Positions 12,386-23,831 of a stretch of 50,169 bases of DNA are shown one piece after another; position 1 is the stretch's first letter, and every line of letters begins with the position of its first letter. The position numbers and the translations under genes are program-made. The notes beneath the pieces are model-generated. The model was not told the DNA's origin. It was given only the letters and a program-made list of their open reading frames with translations, and searched no databases. The stretch comes from Gnetum montanum (Eukaryota > Streptophyta > Gnetopsida > Gnetales > Gnetaceae): contig MNCI01001036.1 of NCBI GenBank assembly GCA_015680685.1, positions 186,203-236,371 on the forward strand. Reading direction: 5' to 3'.

Positions 12386-12615
12386 TGAGTAAAAACTTGT
12401 CCTCGAGTTCCTCTAAAATTTGGAAGGTATGGACTCTTTATTACTACAGACATGACTTGACACATATGACACACACACACACATGACATGCCAAGTTCCC
12501 GAGTGTATAGAGAAGGATGAATATAAAAATGGTGATGTTTAGAGACAAAATTGAACACCCTGATGGTCCTAGACTCTTTGCCATGTTGAAAGATGTGAAA
12601 AATTGCTAGAGAAGA

Positions 12616-15183
12616 TCACACCGTCCCTAGGGGCGGTGGTTCTGATGGACCTTCACCAGCCTTTGGCCCATGTGGCAGTGGTGGCACAAACGATGGCTGC
12701 CCCGGAGTAGCTAAAACTTCTGGAGGCAACTGGAAAGCCTCCAAGAGGGACCTCATTTTTTCCTCCTTGCTTTGGGGATCATTCACTATCCAGGCAGCTT
12801 CACCAATATGTGCTGGGACTCGAACCTCCCAAGGGCATGGTAGTGCAGGAAAGAGTTCTTTCAAATTGACAAACTAGGCTACAAACTATTTTCGTTTGAT
12901 GTCAAATGCTCGAATTAATGTTTGCAGATGCGAGTAGTCATTCATTCGACAGGTCAAGTTCTCTACGACCACACGTTGTCCTTCAAAACATGTGCAAAGA
13001 ACCTCGAGTTCTACATTTTCTATTTCCAGTTTTTTCTTTGTCACTTTGTCCGCTTGGAACTCGCCCTCATATAAAGAATACGAGATAGCCACCTGCTTCT
13101 CCAAGTCAGACCGCAGCCTCCTAGCTGTTATCATAGCTAGGTTTCCATAGCAAAGGTTGGCTAGCTCCATGTATTCTGTCATTTCTTCGATCTACAGCTC
13201 CTTGAGGTATATTTCTACTTGGTTGTAGGCATTTAACCCATCAAAGATAGGTTTCCATACCTCACCTCCTTCTCGGAGCTGCTAGAGCACCTGGTTCATT
13301 TTAGCCTTTACGACTTGAATCTATTTCTCATTCACTTATTTTTGCAGTCCCACTTAGTCCCTATAATGATTCTTGACTTTTTCAAATTTAAGGGCCTCAT
13401 TCTTCCAAGCGATGATTTCAATGGCTGATTTCTATCGCAAGGTTCGAACCTCCTCCATGGATAGATTTTGATTCTCAGTAGCCAACCTTCTCACATCAAC
13501 ATTCACCTATCTCTTCCTGCTATTGGTGAATAAATTTTTTCATGTGCTCGTTTTCAGCACCAACATTATGCAAGCAATGGACCTCCGCAGTTAACTTGAC
13601 GTTCTCCTAGCGAACCTCTATCAAGTCCTTGTTTAAATGATATGTCTAAGCGTCTACTAAGGACTTATCAAGGATTTCCAACCCTCGCTCATCCTCAACT
13701 ATCTAAAGTTTGACCTGAAGCTGTTGAAAGGCTTCATCTCTGGTGAGCTCATAGTTGAGGAGAGCTAGATCAGCAAGTTGGATCCTTAATTGGGTGACTT
13801 CAATTGCCAAGCTTTGACAAGTGGCTTGCGCAGCTTCAAGTTTCCCTTCTAAAATGAGGCTCTTACCCCTTACCAAGAGTAGCTCCGATTGGGTTGTAGT
13901 GATGTTATCCAGAAGGTCAAAGACATCTAGAAGAAGTTGCCAGGTTCCCACCAGTCGGTCCAACAGTTCTTCATGTTGTGCTGCATCAATCTTGCTACGT
14001 GAGGTTCCAGTGGATTCCTGTACATCTTGAAGTCCATGTACATCTAGTATAGGCGCTATCGGTGCGTTGAGGACCATAGCAATCATATCAGCAACCACTT
14101 CGACCACAATCTCTTGTCTTTAGTGCTGCACCACTAGGACTATCACCCCCTCTCCATCTTCCAAGAATATCGAGAAAGTAGTGGCATTTCCTGAAATTTC
14201 AGGAAATAACTGTTGAGTGGATACCATTACTTCTCAGATGCTAGGATATGTTCTTGTGGGTACTTGTGTTCAGGTGGCAGAGAACATTGGCCCTGCTCTT
14301 TCTAGTAAACTAAATGATCGAGCCACTTGCTCCAAGTGGCTCATTGCAGGGCGATAGACTGAAGGGTCTTCGCCTCCACTGGTCCTTCCAGATTACTCTT
14401 GTTGTCTCAAGAGAAATTTTTGAATTTCATGTATATGTTCTGTGATAGTTTGCAAACCTGACCTTGTTGTTTGTGTAGGTGATGGAGGTGGTTGTTGCTC
14501 TTCCTCCGTCTGTGTAGTGGTCAAAGTCTTATCCTTCATCATTTCTCACCATGAGGAAATCAGGGCATGCCAGAGTGTATCGTTGACATACCGTGCTATC
14601 CCTACCCATTTGCATAACTTTCTAATTAGGCAGGGGAAGGGAAGAGCTCACCTTCCACGTTCGCTTTCAGTGAACCTCTTTTCGATTTTCAAGAATAACA
14701 ACTATGGAAGGATCATTGGGAATTTCCCGCTTAAGGAGGCACATGCACGAGGGGAGAAGGCCATGATTTTGCTAGGTCATACTGTTGGGTTTAGGTGGTA
14801 AGACATGATCTTTGAATACACCCTCTTTGTTGTGGTCAGAGTGCTAAACTCCTTGTGATCCACCCCATAGCACTACCTGATCCACTCCCCTTTTACCTCA
14901 GGGTCTTCTTGCTTCTATATCTCCACCACATCTACTCCGATCTCTGGCACCCTAGAGCTTGCACAATTGCTTCTACAGTGTAAGAGACATAGATGTCTTT
15001 AACTATTACCCTAGACCCTAGTTGCTGATTTTTCCAGAAGAGATAGATCTCTCCTAGGTACCATTCACCATTGGTTGTGATGATTGGCCACATAGGAGAA
15101 TTTTGTAATTGAAGCCTTACATCTTCTAGTGTGTTCTTGAGAAATGGTCCAAAGTTCAACTCTTGTAGGACCATTTGTTGCAC
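12616..15183 (-). pseudogene. Element A third ORF (env-position, coiled-coil-rich), broken
   Basis: Open pieces on the minus strand lie at 15183-14932, 14107-13703, 13182-12886 and 12864-12616, separated by stops. The 14107-13703 piece is Leu/Glu/Gln-rich with heptad-like spacing ('LLDVFDLLDN', 'KLEAAQATCQSLAIEV'), and the 13182 piece continues in the same style ('KKKLEIENVELEVL'), so a long coiled coil is likely. The 12864 piece is Pro-rich at its end. No signal peptide, transmembrane segment or catalytic motif is apparent, so calling it an envelope protein is not justified. A homologous region occurs in element C, so the ORF belongs to the family and is not a chance capture. Its role is unknown. 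Confidence 0.65.
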
Positions 15184-17600
15184 TTCTCATGGCTTGATAG
15201 CATCAAGACATGCTTGGGTCAGGGTGACCTCAAGATGTGGTGCTATCCCTAGAGTTTCATCCCCTTGCGATTACTTGCTGGGAATCTCCTCTTCGGGAAT
15301 CTGATGGATAGATTCCACATCAGGTCCTTTGTGGAGGGGGCCAGTTGCATGAGAGCCCTCCACTGGTTGTTGTGTGCCTCATCCCCTTCCTATTCGTGGA
15401 TTCTTGTCCCTAGGTTGTGATGGTCCTTCATCCCTTGGATGCGTTGGTTTTGGTGCCATTTGCAATCAAACATAACCACCAATTAGACTGTGCACAAGTT
15501 ACTCAAAATGGCCCTCATACACCTTCTTAGTTCTACAAAGTTATGATGCTGGCATGGGCATTCCCTTAAATCCCCTAGAGTCTTAATTGATGGGTTAGAG
15601 CCAAAAACAACAAGGGATAAGTTGGAGTTTAAACTATTGTTTTCGTTTCTTCCCTTAGAGGTGCGAAATCATAATTAATTAATTAATTAATTATTTACAA
15701 ATAGGCTTCAACCCCCCATGACTGAGAGCATACCTCCAGGTGCTTGAGAGGGGAAGGATCAGTTGATGCGGATGTGCGATAGAAAATGTAGGTGCTTAGA
15801 AGAAGTTAGATGGAAAAATGGCAAAAATATCCCCCCAATTTGTTTGCAAAATGAGAGAAATGTAAGGCACAATGGGCATATATAGAGGGGTTGGACACTG
15901 CATCGATGGGGCCGCGTATATGGAGGGGGCTGCGTATACGAGGCCCCATATACGCAGGGGGTCACACCCATTGACCAACGTTGACCAGCCTAGAAAAAAA
16001 CTGAAAAGATGAATTTAAAGCACCAAATTGGGGTGGTTGAACAACGTGAGAGACCTAGAATGCGATTGAGGATAAGAGGAAGGAAAGTCAAGTGAGAAAA
16101 AGAGTCAAAGATAGGAAAACATGATGAGAAAGAACTCCGTAGAGAAGAAATGAAGTGATGGATAGCATGGAAACAAGCCACCAACAAACTAAGAGGATGG
16201 GAGACTAACAAATGGGACTAGGAATATGCAAGTAGGTCCTCCCCATAGTAGGTGGTAGCCTTATTAGCCCTTGCATATCCCCAACATCGGGGTCCATGAG
16301 CCCCGAGGCTAAGGAATGGTGATCACAAGTTAGTACCTCCATCCATGAGAACCTGCCAAGGCATGAGAAGTTCATGGGAATCACGACAAACAATCGAAAC
16401 ATAAGGTTGGTAGTGAGGTAAATCATGGAGAGAAACGGGTGAAGAGAGAGGAGTGAGGTTTGGAATTCCAATTATCGGTTACATAAAGCCTCATGTGAAG
16501 TTGTGGTTAAGTGACCCAATAGGACCTTTCTAGAGTGCAGACCCAAAACCAACCACATCCAGTGACATCGCAGAAACATGTGAAGACCCATCCATCCCCC
16601 AAGTGGATAGGAATGCAGCCACAAAGAACCACCACTCCAATAGATGTGAGAGGAAGGAAGTGAAATGGGACTAAGTTAGAGGGGACGAAGGAAGTCCCAT
16701 AACTAGTGCTTGTGGCCCGTGAGAGGCTATCTGAGGGGTGTGCTTTGAATTCCCGCATTGTTAAGATTTTATTTTTGTGTTTTCTTGTATTTTGTGGGAA
16801 CCACACCGTGCAAAGACCCATGCTTATGTGCATGCATTCGACCAATGGGTGTGCTTTGAATCGTCATGTTTTTTTTTTTTGTGTTTTGAGGACCACACCA
16901 TGCAAGGTCAAATTGCCTAGGAGCTTCTTTGTAGAGAAGAACTTGGAGTGGGAAGAAATCCATAAGGACACTCCTACCACCTAGGGGGTAGAAGAGGACA
17001 ATGAATGTTGCATTTCCCTTGAAGTCACACTCGATTCAAACCATTGGGTCATCGTCGAGTTTGGGAGCTACACAAGTCACACATTAATTAAAATGTTCTT
17101 AAGTGAAAGGGGGCTGCATTTTTCCAAAGGTAGGGAAACCATGGAGTGGATGAATGGGTGGATGATGTGGACTCACTGCTGATATTATGAGATGAAAGTA
17201 GATGCAAAATCCAAGAACAACCATGCGAGGGCAGAAGTGAGGTAAAATAAGTGGCTATTTCCTGCAACCCATTGGAACAAAAACCATCCGTGCCAAACTT
17301 GATGACAATAAGATGACGTATTAGCAACCAATTGGAAATGAAACACACACATATGCATAAATAAGCATTAAAGAAATGGGAAAGTAATTAAAGAAAGGAA
17401 AATTTATTAAGAATTGTAAAACATACAACGATGTTGAAAAACAAAAAAGTGTAAAACAAAAAATTCCAAAAACAATGAGGAGCATAGTGGAATGGATTAG
17501 CATGGATGATGGTCTCCCCCATGACTGCGTAAAAAGGAGGAGATTTGAAAGATGAAACGAAGCTGTCCCAAGGATGATGAGGTGGTAGCACTAGTTAGGT
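15184..17600 (-). mobile_element. Element A non-coding spacer between integrase and third ORF
   Basis: This 2.4-kb stretch has no supported gene. It contains a TTAA microsatellite (15672-15693), a U3-like CpG-rich block beside a TATA-like word (15880-15970), and a partial tandem duplication ('gggtgtgctttgaat' plus 'accacacc.tgcaag' near 16737-16818 and 16850-16911). Parts align with element B (5270-5340, 5756-5880), so the spacer is a conserved piece of the family. Confidence 0.65.
15880..15970 (-). promoter_or_regulatory. U3-like block inside element A
   Basis: The plus strand reads 'gggcatatatagagggg' then CATCGATGGGGCCGCG, GTATACGAGGCCCCATATAC and 'gtcacacc'. The same vocabulary (GCATCGA, GGGGCCGC, GTATAC) and the same order relative to a minus-strand TATA-like word are found in the LTR at 12211-12360. 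It could be an internal promoter or a captured LTR fragment; the sequence alone cannot decide. Confidence 0.45.
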
Positions 17601-17618
17601 GGAGCTCACGAAAAGGTT

Positions 17619-18760
17619 TTAGTTGTTTTTGATTAACCAAATACGTTCATGTGGGGTCCTTAGGTTTGTGGATAAGCAAGGCCCTAAAGGGGAAGGTTTT
17701 GGAGACAATGTAAGGTCCCTCCCACAGTGTTTGAAACTTGGTCGATTGTGGTACATGGGTGGGGTTCCAATACAATACCTTATCTCCACATCTAAATGTG
17801 ACCTTCCAAATCCTAAGATCATGACATTTTTTATTGTAGGCCTTGTGGATCTCATTTGAAGACAGGGCCACTAATCGATTCTCATCTAGCACACTTAGGT
17901 TGATAAGTCATTCCTATTGTGCTAGTGGTAGGTCAAGAACTAAATCACTAGCTATGGATAGTGTCCAGAGTTCTACCTAGATCGAAAGTTTTGGTAGCTT
18001 ACTATACACTAACTCATAGGGAGAGTAACCTATAGGAAGCTTCCAAGTGAAGCGATAGGCCCAGAGGATATTGTTAAGTTTGGTGCTCCAATCCCTCCTA
18101 TATTTGCTGATGGTTCAAGTGAGGATCTTGGTGATCTCCGTATTGGTGACTTCGGCTTGCCCATTGGCTTGGGGGTGATAAGGTGTTGTAAATTTATGCG
18201 TAACCCCCAAGTGTTATATGAGTTTACAAAAAGTGACACCCATGAAATGAGTTCCATTGTTCGAGATGAGTGCACGTGGCACTCCAAACCTGTTGATGAT
18301 TTGCTATTGGACAAATCGTGCTGCGGTGTTTGAGGAATAGTCGACGACGACTGCTGCCTCCACCCACTTTGTGTGTAGTAGTCCACAGCTACGATGATAT
18401 ACACCTTTCTATTAGATAGGGGTGTGATGGATCCCATGAAATCGATTCCCCAAATGTCAAATGGCTCCAGTGTTGGATCCACTATAGAGATTCCTCCAAT
18501 TGTGTAGTCAACCCACCATCTCTTTGGCATCATTCGCAAGAGCAGGCGAACCATTGTGTGTCCTTGAAAATTGTGGGCCTTTAATATCCTACAAGTAGGA
18601 TCTTAATGTTTGTGCATCGTCTAGCATAGTGGCCCCCACAAGGACCCTCATGAGCATCTTGAAGGATGTGAAATGTATTGTCATTAGGGACACACCAACA
18701 AACTAGGCCATCTGCACACACCTTATAAAGGTGGCCATTGATTTCCATGAAGCACTTGGC
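17619..18760 (-). pseudogene. Element A integrase, broken
   Basis: From N- to C-terminus: a zinc-binding HHCC region near 18690-18560 (visible 'DAHEGPCGGHYA' and later a C-x2-C), the core domain with 'FDIWGIDFMG' (ORF 18554-18030) carrying the first catalytic Asp, and a C-terminal segment (17892-17647) with 'LWEGPYIVSKTF', typical of the Ty3 integrase tail. The enzyme joins the cDNA to the host chromosome. Frames shift several times; the middle of the core after the first 'VAVDYYTQ' is out of frame. It is followed by the spacer and not by an LTR, so an additional ORF downstream is real for this family. Confidence 0.85.
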
Positions 18761-18959
18761 CTTATGAAGAAACTATTATTTCTACCAATGGTTCCACTCC
18801 TTTGGAAATTCCTTAGTTGTGAGGTAGGTGAGGATGTATCTAAACCAAGGTGATTTCTTGGGCACCTGCGGATCGACCACTCCAGCAAAGAGAAGTTCAT
18901 CGGGGAATTGGTCGAAGAGGGGCTCCTTCTCCTCTTCTGTGTCATCCCATCGCAACCAA

Positions 18960-19440
18960 GACAAGTGGTTAGCAACCACATTCTTGGTTCCCTTCCGATC
19001 TACCATGGTGAGATCAATTTCTTAAAGAATCACTAGCCATCGTATGATGCGGGGGCTCACCATTGGTTTGTTCATCAGGAACCAGATGGCACTGTGGTCG
19101 ATATGCACAAACACCTTGTACCTAAAAACATAGTGTTAAAATTTTTCCAAGGTGAACACCATTGCCATCAACTCCTTTTCATTGGTGGTGTAATTAAGCT
19201 GGGCATCCACAATGCTATGGCTTGCACTGTGAATATAGTATGGATGTTTTTTATCATCACACTGTGTAAGCATGGATCCCAATGCATAGTTGGACACATC
19301 TGTCATGATGTGGTAAGGTTTGGATCAATCAAGTTCCTGTAGAAGTAGAGTCTCTACAAGTTTCTATTTAAGATTTTGGAATGTGGATTCACATTCATGA
19401 GTTTCACTAACAGCTTGGCGATTTTCAAGAAATTTTTGAT
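18960..19440 (-). pseudogene. Element A RNase H, broken
   Basis: Recognisable pieces are 'LNYTTNEKELMAMVFTL' (19196-19143), 'VHIDHSAIWFLMNKP' (around 19100-19060) and the C-terminal 'DRKGTKNVVANHLS' (from 19000). These match the usual order of Ty3 RNase H: the Glu-containing helix, the D-H-A/S-A segment, and the final D-R-K-G...N-x2-A-D/N-H-L-S motif. The domain degrades the RNA strand of the RNA-DNA hybrid. It connects RT and integrase as in all Ty3/gypsy pol polyproteins. Confidence 0.8.
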
Positions 19441-20292
19441 GAAGCATCAGTAGTAACCAATGTGGCCAAGGAATGACCGAACATCTTTTACAGTGCTTAA
19501 TTATTGGGTGATTGCTTGGATGACCTTGATTTTTTCAAGATCCATGCTAATCCCTATCTATGAAATACGATGCTCCAGCACAATGCCCTATTGTACCATT
19601 AAGTGGCTTTTCTACCAGTTGAGTTGTAGGTTAGTGTCCACACATCTTTTTAGAACTTTCTCAAGGTGGTCCAAGGCTTGATCGAACATGGCCCCATAGG
19701 TAGAGAAGCCATCCATGAAGACTTCTACCCCATCGCCAATTTGCTGTTGGAACATGCTGAGGACAAGGCATTGGAAAGAGGCAAGAGCATTACATAGGCC
19801 AAAAGGCATCTTCTTGTATGCCAAAGTCCCCCAAGGACTTGTGAAAGTTGTCTTGTCCTAGTCCTCTAGTGCAATTTGGATTTGATTATAACCACTATAA
19901 CCATCCAAAAAGCTGTAATAACGATGCCTTGTAATGGTATCTAACACCTAATCCAAAAATGGGAGTGGGAAGTGATCCTTGAAGGTAGCCATGTTGAGCA
20001 ATTGGAAATCTATACAGACCCTCTATTTGCCAACCTTCTTTGGCACGATAACGAATGGACTAGCCCATTCGCTATCGACAATAGAGTAGATGAACCCCAC
20101 TTTTAGCAACTGCTCGATTTCATCTTTGATGACCTGCTTTAATTTGGAGTTCAATCGCCTTTGTGGTTGTCTTCGTTGCTTCATGGAGGGATCAATATAA
20201 ATCTGATGTTGAAAAACCTTGGGATCCACTCCCGCTAACTCAAGATATGACCATGCAAAAGTAGCTTCCCATTTATTCACCACCTTCAGCAA
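19440..20292 (-). pseudogene. Element A reverse transcriptase, broken
   Basis: The N-terminal part (20292-20023) holds 'KDEIEQLLKVGFIYSIVDSE' and 'SPFVIVPKKVGK'; after a break, 19824-19612 has 'MPFGLCNALASFQ' and the active-site box. That box reads V-F-M-D-G-F-S where V-F-M-D-D-F-S is expected: the second catalytic Asp codon (plus-strand 19708-19710) is GGC. The thumb/connection 'VRSFLGHIGYY' ends near 19444. The motifs and the 'QRRLNSKLKQV' entry are of the Athila/Tat type. Stops and frameshifts separate the blocks; the enzyme cannot work. Confidence 0.9.
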
Positions 20293-20816
20293 TTTCTTCT
20301 TCTGTTCAGGAGCAAGGGTGGCATTGATAATTATTGGTTTCCCATTCTACAAAAATGCATATTCTAGGTGGACCAGTAATGGTTTGAGTTCCAAGAGCTC
20401 TTGTTTGAAACTTTTAGGGATTTACAACTTTCCCCAGTCATCATGGTCATCAATAGTGGATACTTTTTGATGAACCTCTTCAAACTTGTCTATGCTTTCT
20501 ACATAGGCTCATACAAGCTCCTCAGATGGTTCCATGCATAGAGTCCTACTATAGGATTAGTGGTCAGCCACTGGGTGCCTGCTTGAGTTGTGGTTGCTAC
20601 GTACAGGCATTGTTGAACTAGTGATTCCTCGGTACACTAACTGCATGCTTAAATAGATGTTCGCTTACCGGACCATAGTTGTTGCACACAGTTGCACCCA
20701 GAGTCACTGTACGTAATGCATGGAACGTTCTTCTTCTCAATCTTCCCAAAAGAATTTTCCTTTGAAACTTTGAGGGAAAGATCTTGGATTCCAAGTCTTG
20801 CATCCACCATGCTTAG

Positions 20817-21122
20817 CTAGGCTCTTCCAATTATGATTGGGAAGTTTCCCTTGTAGTTCTCCAAACAAATGACAAGAAAATCAGCAAGATAGGACCACCC
20901 ACAAACAGTGGTCATAATGTCCTCTACCAATACCAAGGGAACAGTAATGGATTGGTCTACTAGCTTGAGTTGAATGTTGCTCTTCTTTAATGGGGGCAGG
21001 TTCCAATTCTTGTACATATCATGTGAAATCAAATTGACTCCTGACCTTGAATCTAGAAGGGCTTTACATGGCTCATTTCCTACCACCAGGAGATAGATGA
21101 GGGGACTCCTTGGATTAGTCAA
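20817..21122 (-). pseudogene. Element A aspartic protease, active site lost
   Basis: The 101-residue piece contains 'PCKALLDSRSGVNLIS' about 20 residues in and 'FPIIIGRA' at the end, the start and end landmarks of a retropepsin-like domain that matures Gag-Pol. The catalytic D-S/T-G triad reads D-S-R: the Gly codon at 21045-21047 is AGG on the minus strand, one transition from GGG. The domain lies between gag and RT as expected. A stretch of roughly 500 bases joins it to RT. Confidence 0.85.
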
Positions 21123-21289
21123 TTTTAAGGGAAGATGGTGTGCCTTTATCTAGTCAGTCACTGCATGTGTGAGCATGATTGTTTGTATGTTGGAGGGCGT
21201 TTGGTTTGAAGGCTGCTCGAAGGATGGAACAGTGGAGGTGGTTTGAGGTTCAGAGGCACTAGCCACAGGTGTGTGAGAGGGTGTGCTTA

Positions 21290-23667
21290 AGTTATTGGGC
21301 TAGAAGAAGGGACATTTTCATGGATTGGCTTTCGATCCACTCAGCTGAGGAGCTGATTGTAGGTTGATAGCCCTCATAGCATTGCATTGTTGTGGTTGTG
21401 GTGGGATCTCCCCCTGCATAGGTGGAGTAGGTGGTAACTAAGTGGGGTGATATTGAGTAGGGATGGCAGGAGAAGGTGATGGAGGATAATAAAGATGTGG
21501 AATTTCCCCCTGGATGATGGAGATTGTGGTCGAAAATATTTCGGGGGGTGGTAGTAATACTGAAAGGTTGCATGACTGGAAGAGTCCCATGGAGAGACCA
21601 GTTGCTGAACATAGTACCCATAGGGATCTAGCTATCGGTAAGGGTACTACTGCCTTGGAGGTGGAATCCCCAATGCTTGTGGGTTCTGCCACTACTAGAA
21701 GTACTCATCAGGTTGTGGTGGTACTCCACTTGGATAATATCTTGGCTACTGGTGGAATTGCCTAGGATTGCCTTGTGGGTAAGGCAACCTTTGGGGTGTT
21801 TGCCTCTTTGCCAAATGAGGGTTTAACGCATACATCCCAGACTCTTGTAGATGTGACATCATGGGACAACATCCCTTAGGATGTTCGTATTGGCATATGT
21901 CATAGTCATCATCCTCCTCTATGCTAGAGTCTGCAACCTGTTCAGCTACAACAACTTTGCCCTTACCCTTATGGTGGGCATCTTCAGCTTCCTTCTTCCT
22001 ATGCTGATCATGATTATTACCTTGCTCTTTGGACTCCTCTACAATTTTTAGAACACTTTGAAATCTTTTGTCTAGAGAGTCCCACATCTTGTCAAACTTT
22101 GCCGATATTTCAAACGAAAATTTCTATAGGGGCAAGGTTTTTCGATTCACTGCAGCATCTAGTGGTGATTCCTCTTCTTCTTCACAGAATCAGACCTCCC
22201 TCTTTCTAATGGAGGGATCCTAATTAAACTCTTCTACACTCTCCTTCTTTCTGAGTTCCTCCTCTTTTTTAGCCACTTGCTCAATGAGGCACTATAGTTT
22301 ATGGGCTCTTAGTTCTGACAATCATCCTTAGGCATACGCGCCAAGGGTCTTTCTAGTTTCAAAGCGAAGCCCATCAATGATATGACAAAGCTATGCCTGC
22401 TGAGAGTAGCCATGACTAGGGCACCAATGTAACAATGAATAGCACCTACTCATGGATGCATCCAAGGGTTCATGATTCCCTTGCTTCCAGCATTGGATTT
22501 GATGTCTCAAATTCTCCACTTTGGAGTAGGTTTGATAATTATCGTTGAAGATCTCCAGCATTGTACTCCATCTCCTAATTGATTCTGGTTCCAAAGACCG
22601 GTACCAGCTTTCTTCTTCCTTGATGAATGTGTGAGGGAACAACTTAATCTTTTGCTAATCATTATCGATATTTTGCAAGGTGGAAGCATCATGGAATGCT
22701 TTCAGGTGATTTTGCAGATCAAAATTGTACCCCCCTTTAAATTTGGGGATATTTTTCATGACAATGTGTTTGATCCGGCTATCTTTCAAGTGCCTGCTGG
22801 GTATCTAAACTACCTCGATGATATGGAGCATGCTTCGAGTAGCCAACAATGGTTCATCCAAGTCATAGTCCTACCAAGGGCCACGATGCCTATGATGATT
22901 TCGGTTGCCTCTCCTTTCATGACTGTGAGCTTCGCGTGATTGGTCACGTGCTTCCTCACGCCATTCCCTTTGGCCCTTATGACTACCATTACCTTGCTCC
23001 GTTCTACCATGGTTATGATCAAATTCTGAACTAGATGAAGGTAGTGGGGAGTGAGAGGATGGAGAAGAGGAAGAGGGGTCTCCACCACCTCGATGTCAAT
23101 CTTCCCCTCTACTATGATGATGGCCCGATCTTCCTACCCATCTTTGCTTGTGTCGTGACCTCTCCTGCATGATCCTCCATCTTCTTGGGGGTCCTGGTCA
23201 CTTGATTGCTTATTCTGAATGATGGAATGGATGATCTGATGCCCCAAAGTAAGTTCGGCCAAATGGGAATCATGAAAGATAGGCTCCCCATGATCCTGCA
23301 GCACTTGCAAGAATAAGGGGTTACTAAATTATTTCCCCTTCATGTGTTCATACCGTTCTACCTGCTACTGATCTCATATCCATTGGGCCTTAGTGGGACA
23401 ATAGTCCTAGTAGTCATGGTCCTCCATGACGTACTCCACACCATGGTCTTGGATGCCTAGTCTTGCAAGATTGTGAAATATCATTCTAGGAGCCGATCGG
23501 TCAGGCAGTAGTATGATGTTTCCTTCCATGTCCCACCATCACGAATGTTCATCTTGATGTAGAATGAAGGTGAAGTCCAGGACATATTCATCTGGATGCA
23601 TGTAGACCACCCAACATTCTTGTGGCACTGGTGGGTTGGATTCATCTCGCCTGTGAGAAGAAGACAT
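21290..23667 (-). pseudogene. Element A gag, broken
   Basis: The start is chosen at the ATG at 23667 because the homologous leader in element G (ATG at 49142) begins the same way: M-S-S/Y, followed by a shared 'FTFILHQDE' segment. The gag core (22692-22391) has 'KLFPHTFIKEEESWYRSLEP', a 'FNDNY' block and 'HGYSQQ', the classic order of the Retrotrans_gag domain that builds the virus-like particle. Near 21885 a CCHC-like knuckle survives as Y-D-I-C-Q-Y-E-H-P-K-G-C-C, with Tyr in place of the first Cys. 22850-23070 encodes a low-complexity Arg/His- and Ser/Glu-rich part. The C-terminal part is Gln/Pro/Tyr-rich. Multiple stops interrupt it. Confidence 0.85.
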
Positions 23668-23812
23668 GTTGGATATTAGATGATCCACTACTTGGTGTAC
23701 CTTACTTTTTACTTAGTCTGCCTAGCATGTGTAAATTTTACTATCTTGGGTCCATTCCAACGACATGAATAATAATGTTGCTAAGGTTAAATGGCTCATG
23801 TAAGACTAACAG

Positions 23813-23830
23813 TCCTCGGCAATGGTACCA
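23813..23830 (-). promoter_or_regulatory. Element A primer-binding site (tRNA-Asp type)
   Basis: On minus this is TGGTACCATTGCCGAGGA, one base from the LTR end. It differs at four of 18 positions from TGGCGCCGTTGCCGGGGA, the tRNA-Asp complement known from Athila-type elements. It primes minus-strand DNA synthesis. Confidence 0.8.
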
Positions 23831-23831
23831 A

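Noticed and set aside
12468-12483. AC repeat in element A near the third ORF
   Set aside because: Only about seven dinucleotides; an ordinary short microsatellite of no visible role.
14442-14801. 119-residue plus-strand frame with Cys/Val-rich start
   Set aside because: It is antisense to the third ORF of element A, which is supported by collinearity with element C; a shadow frame.
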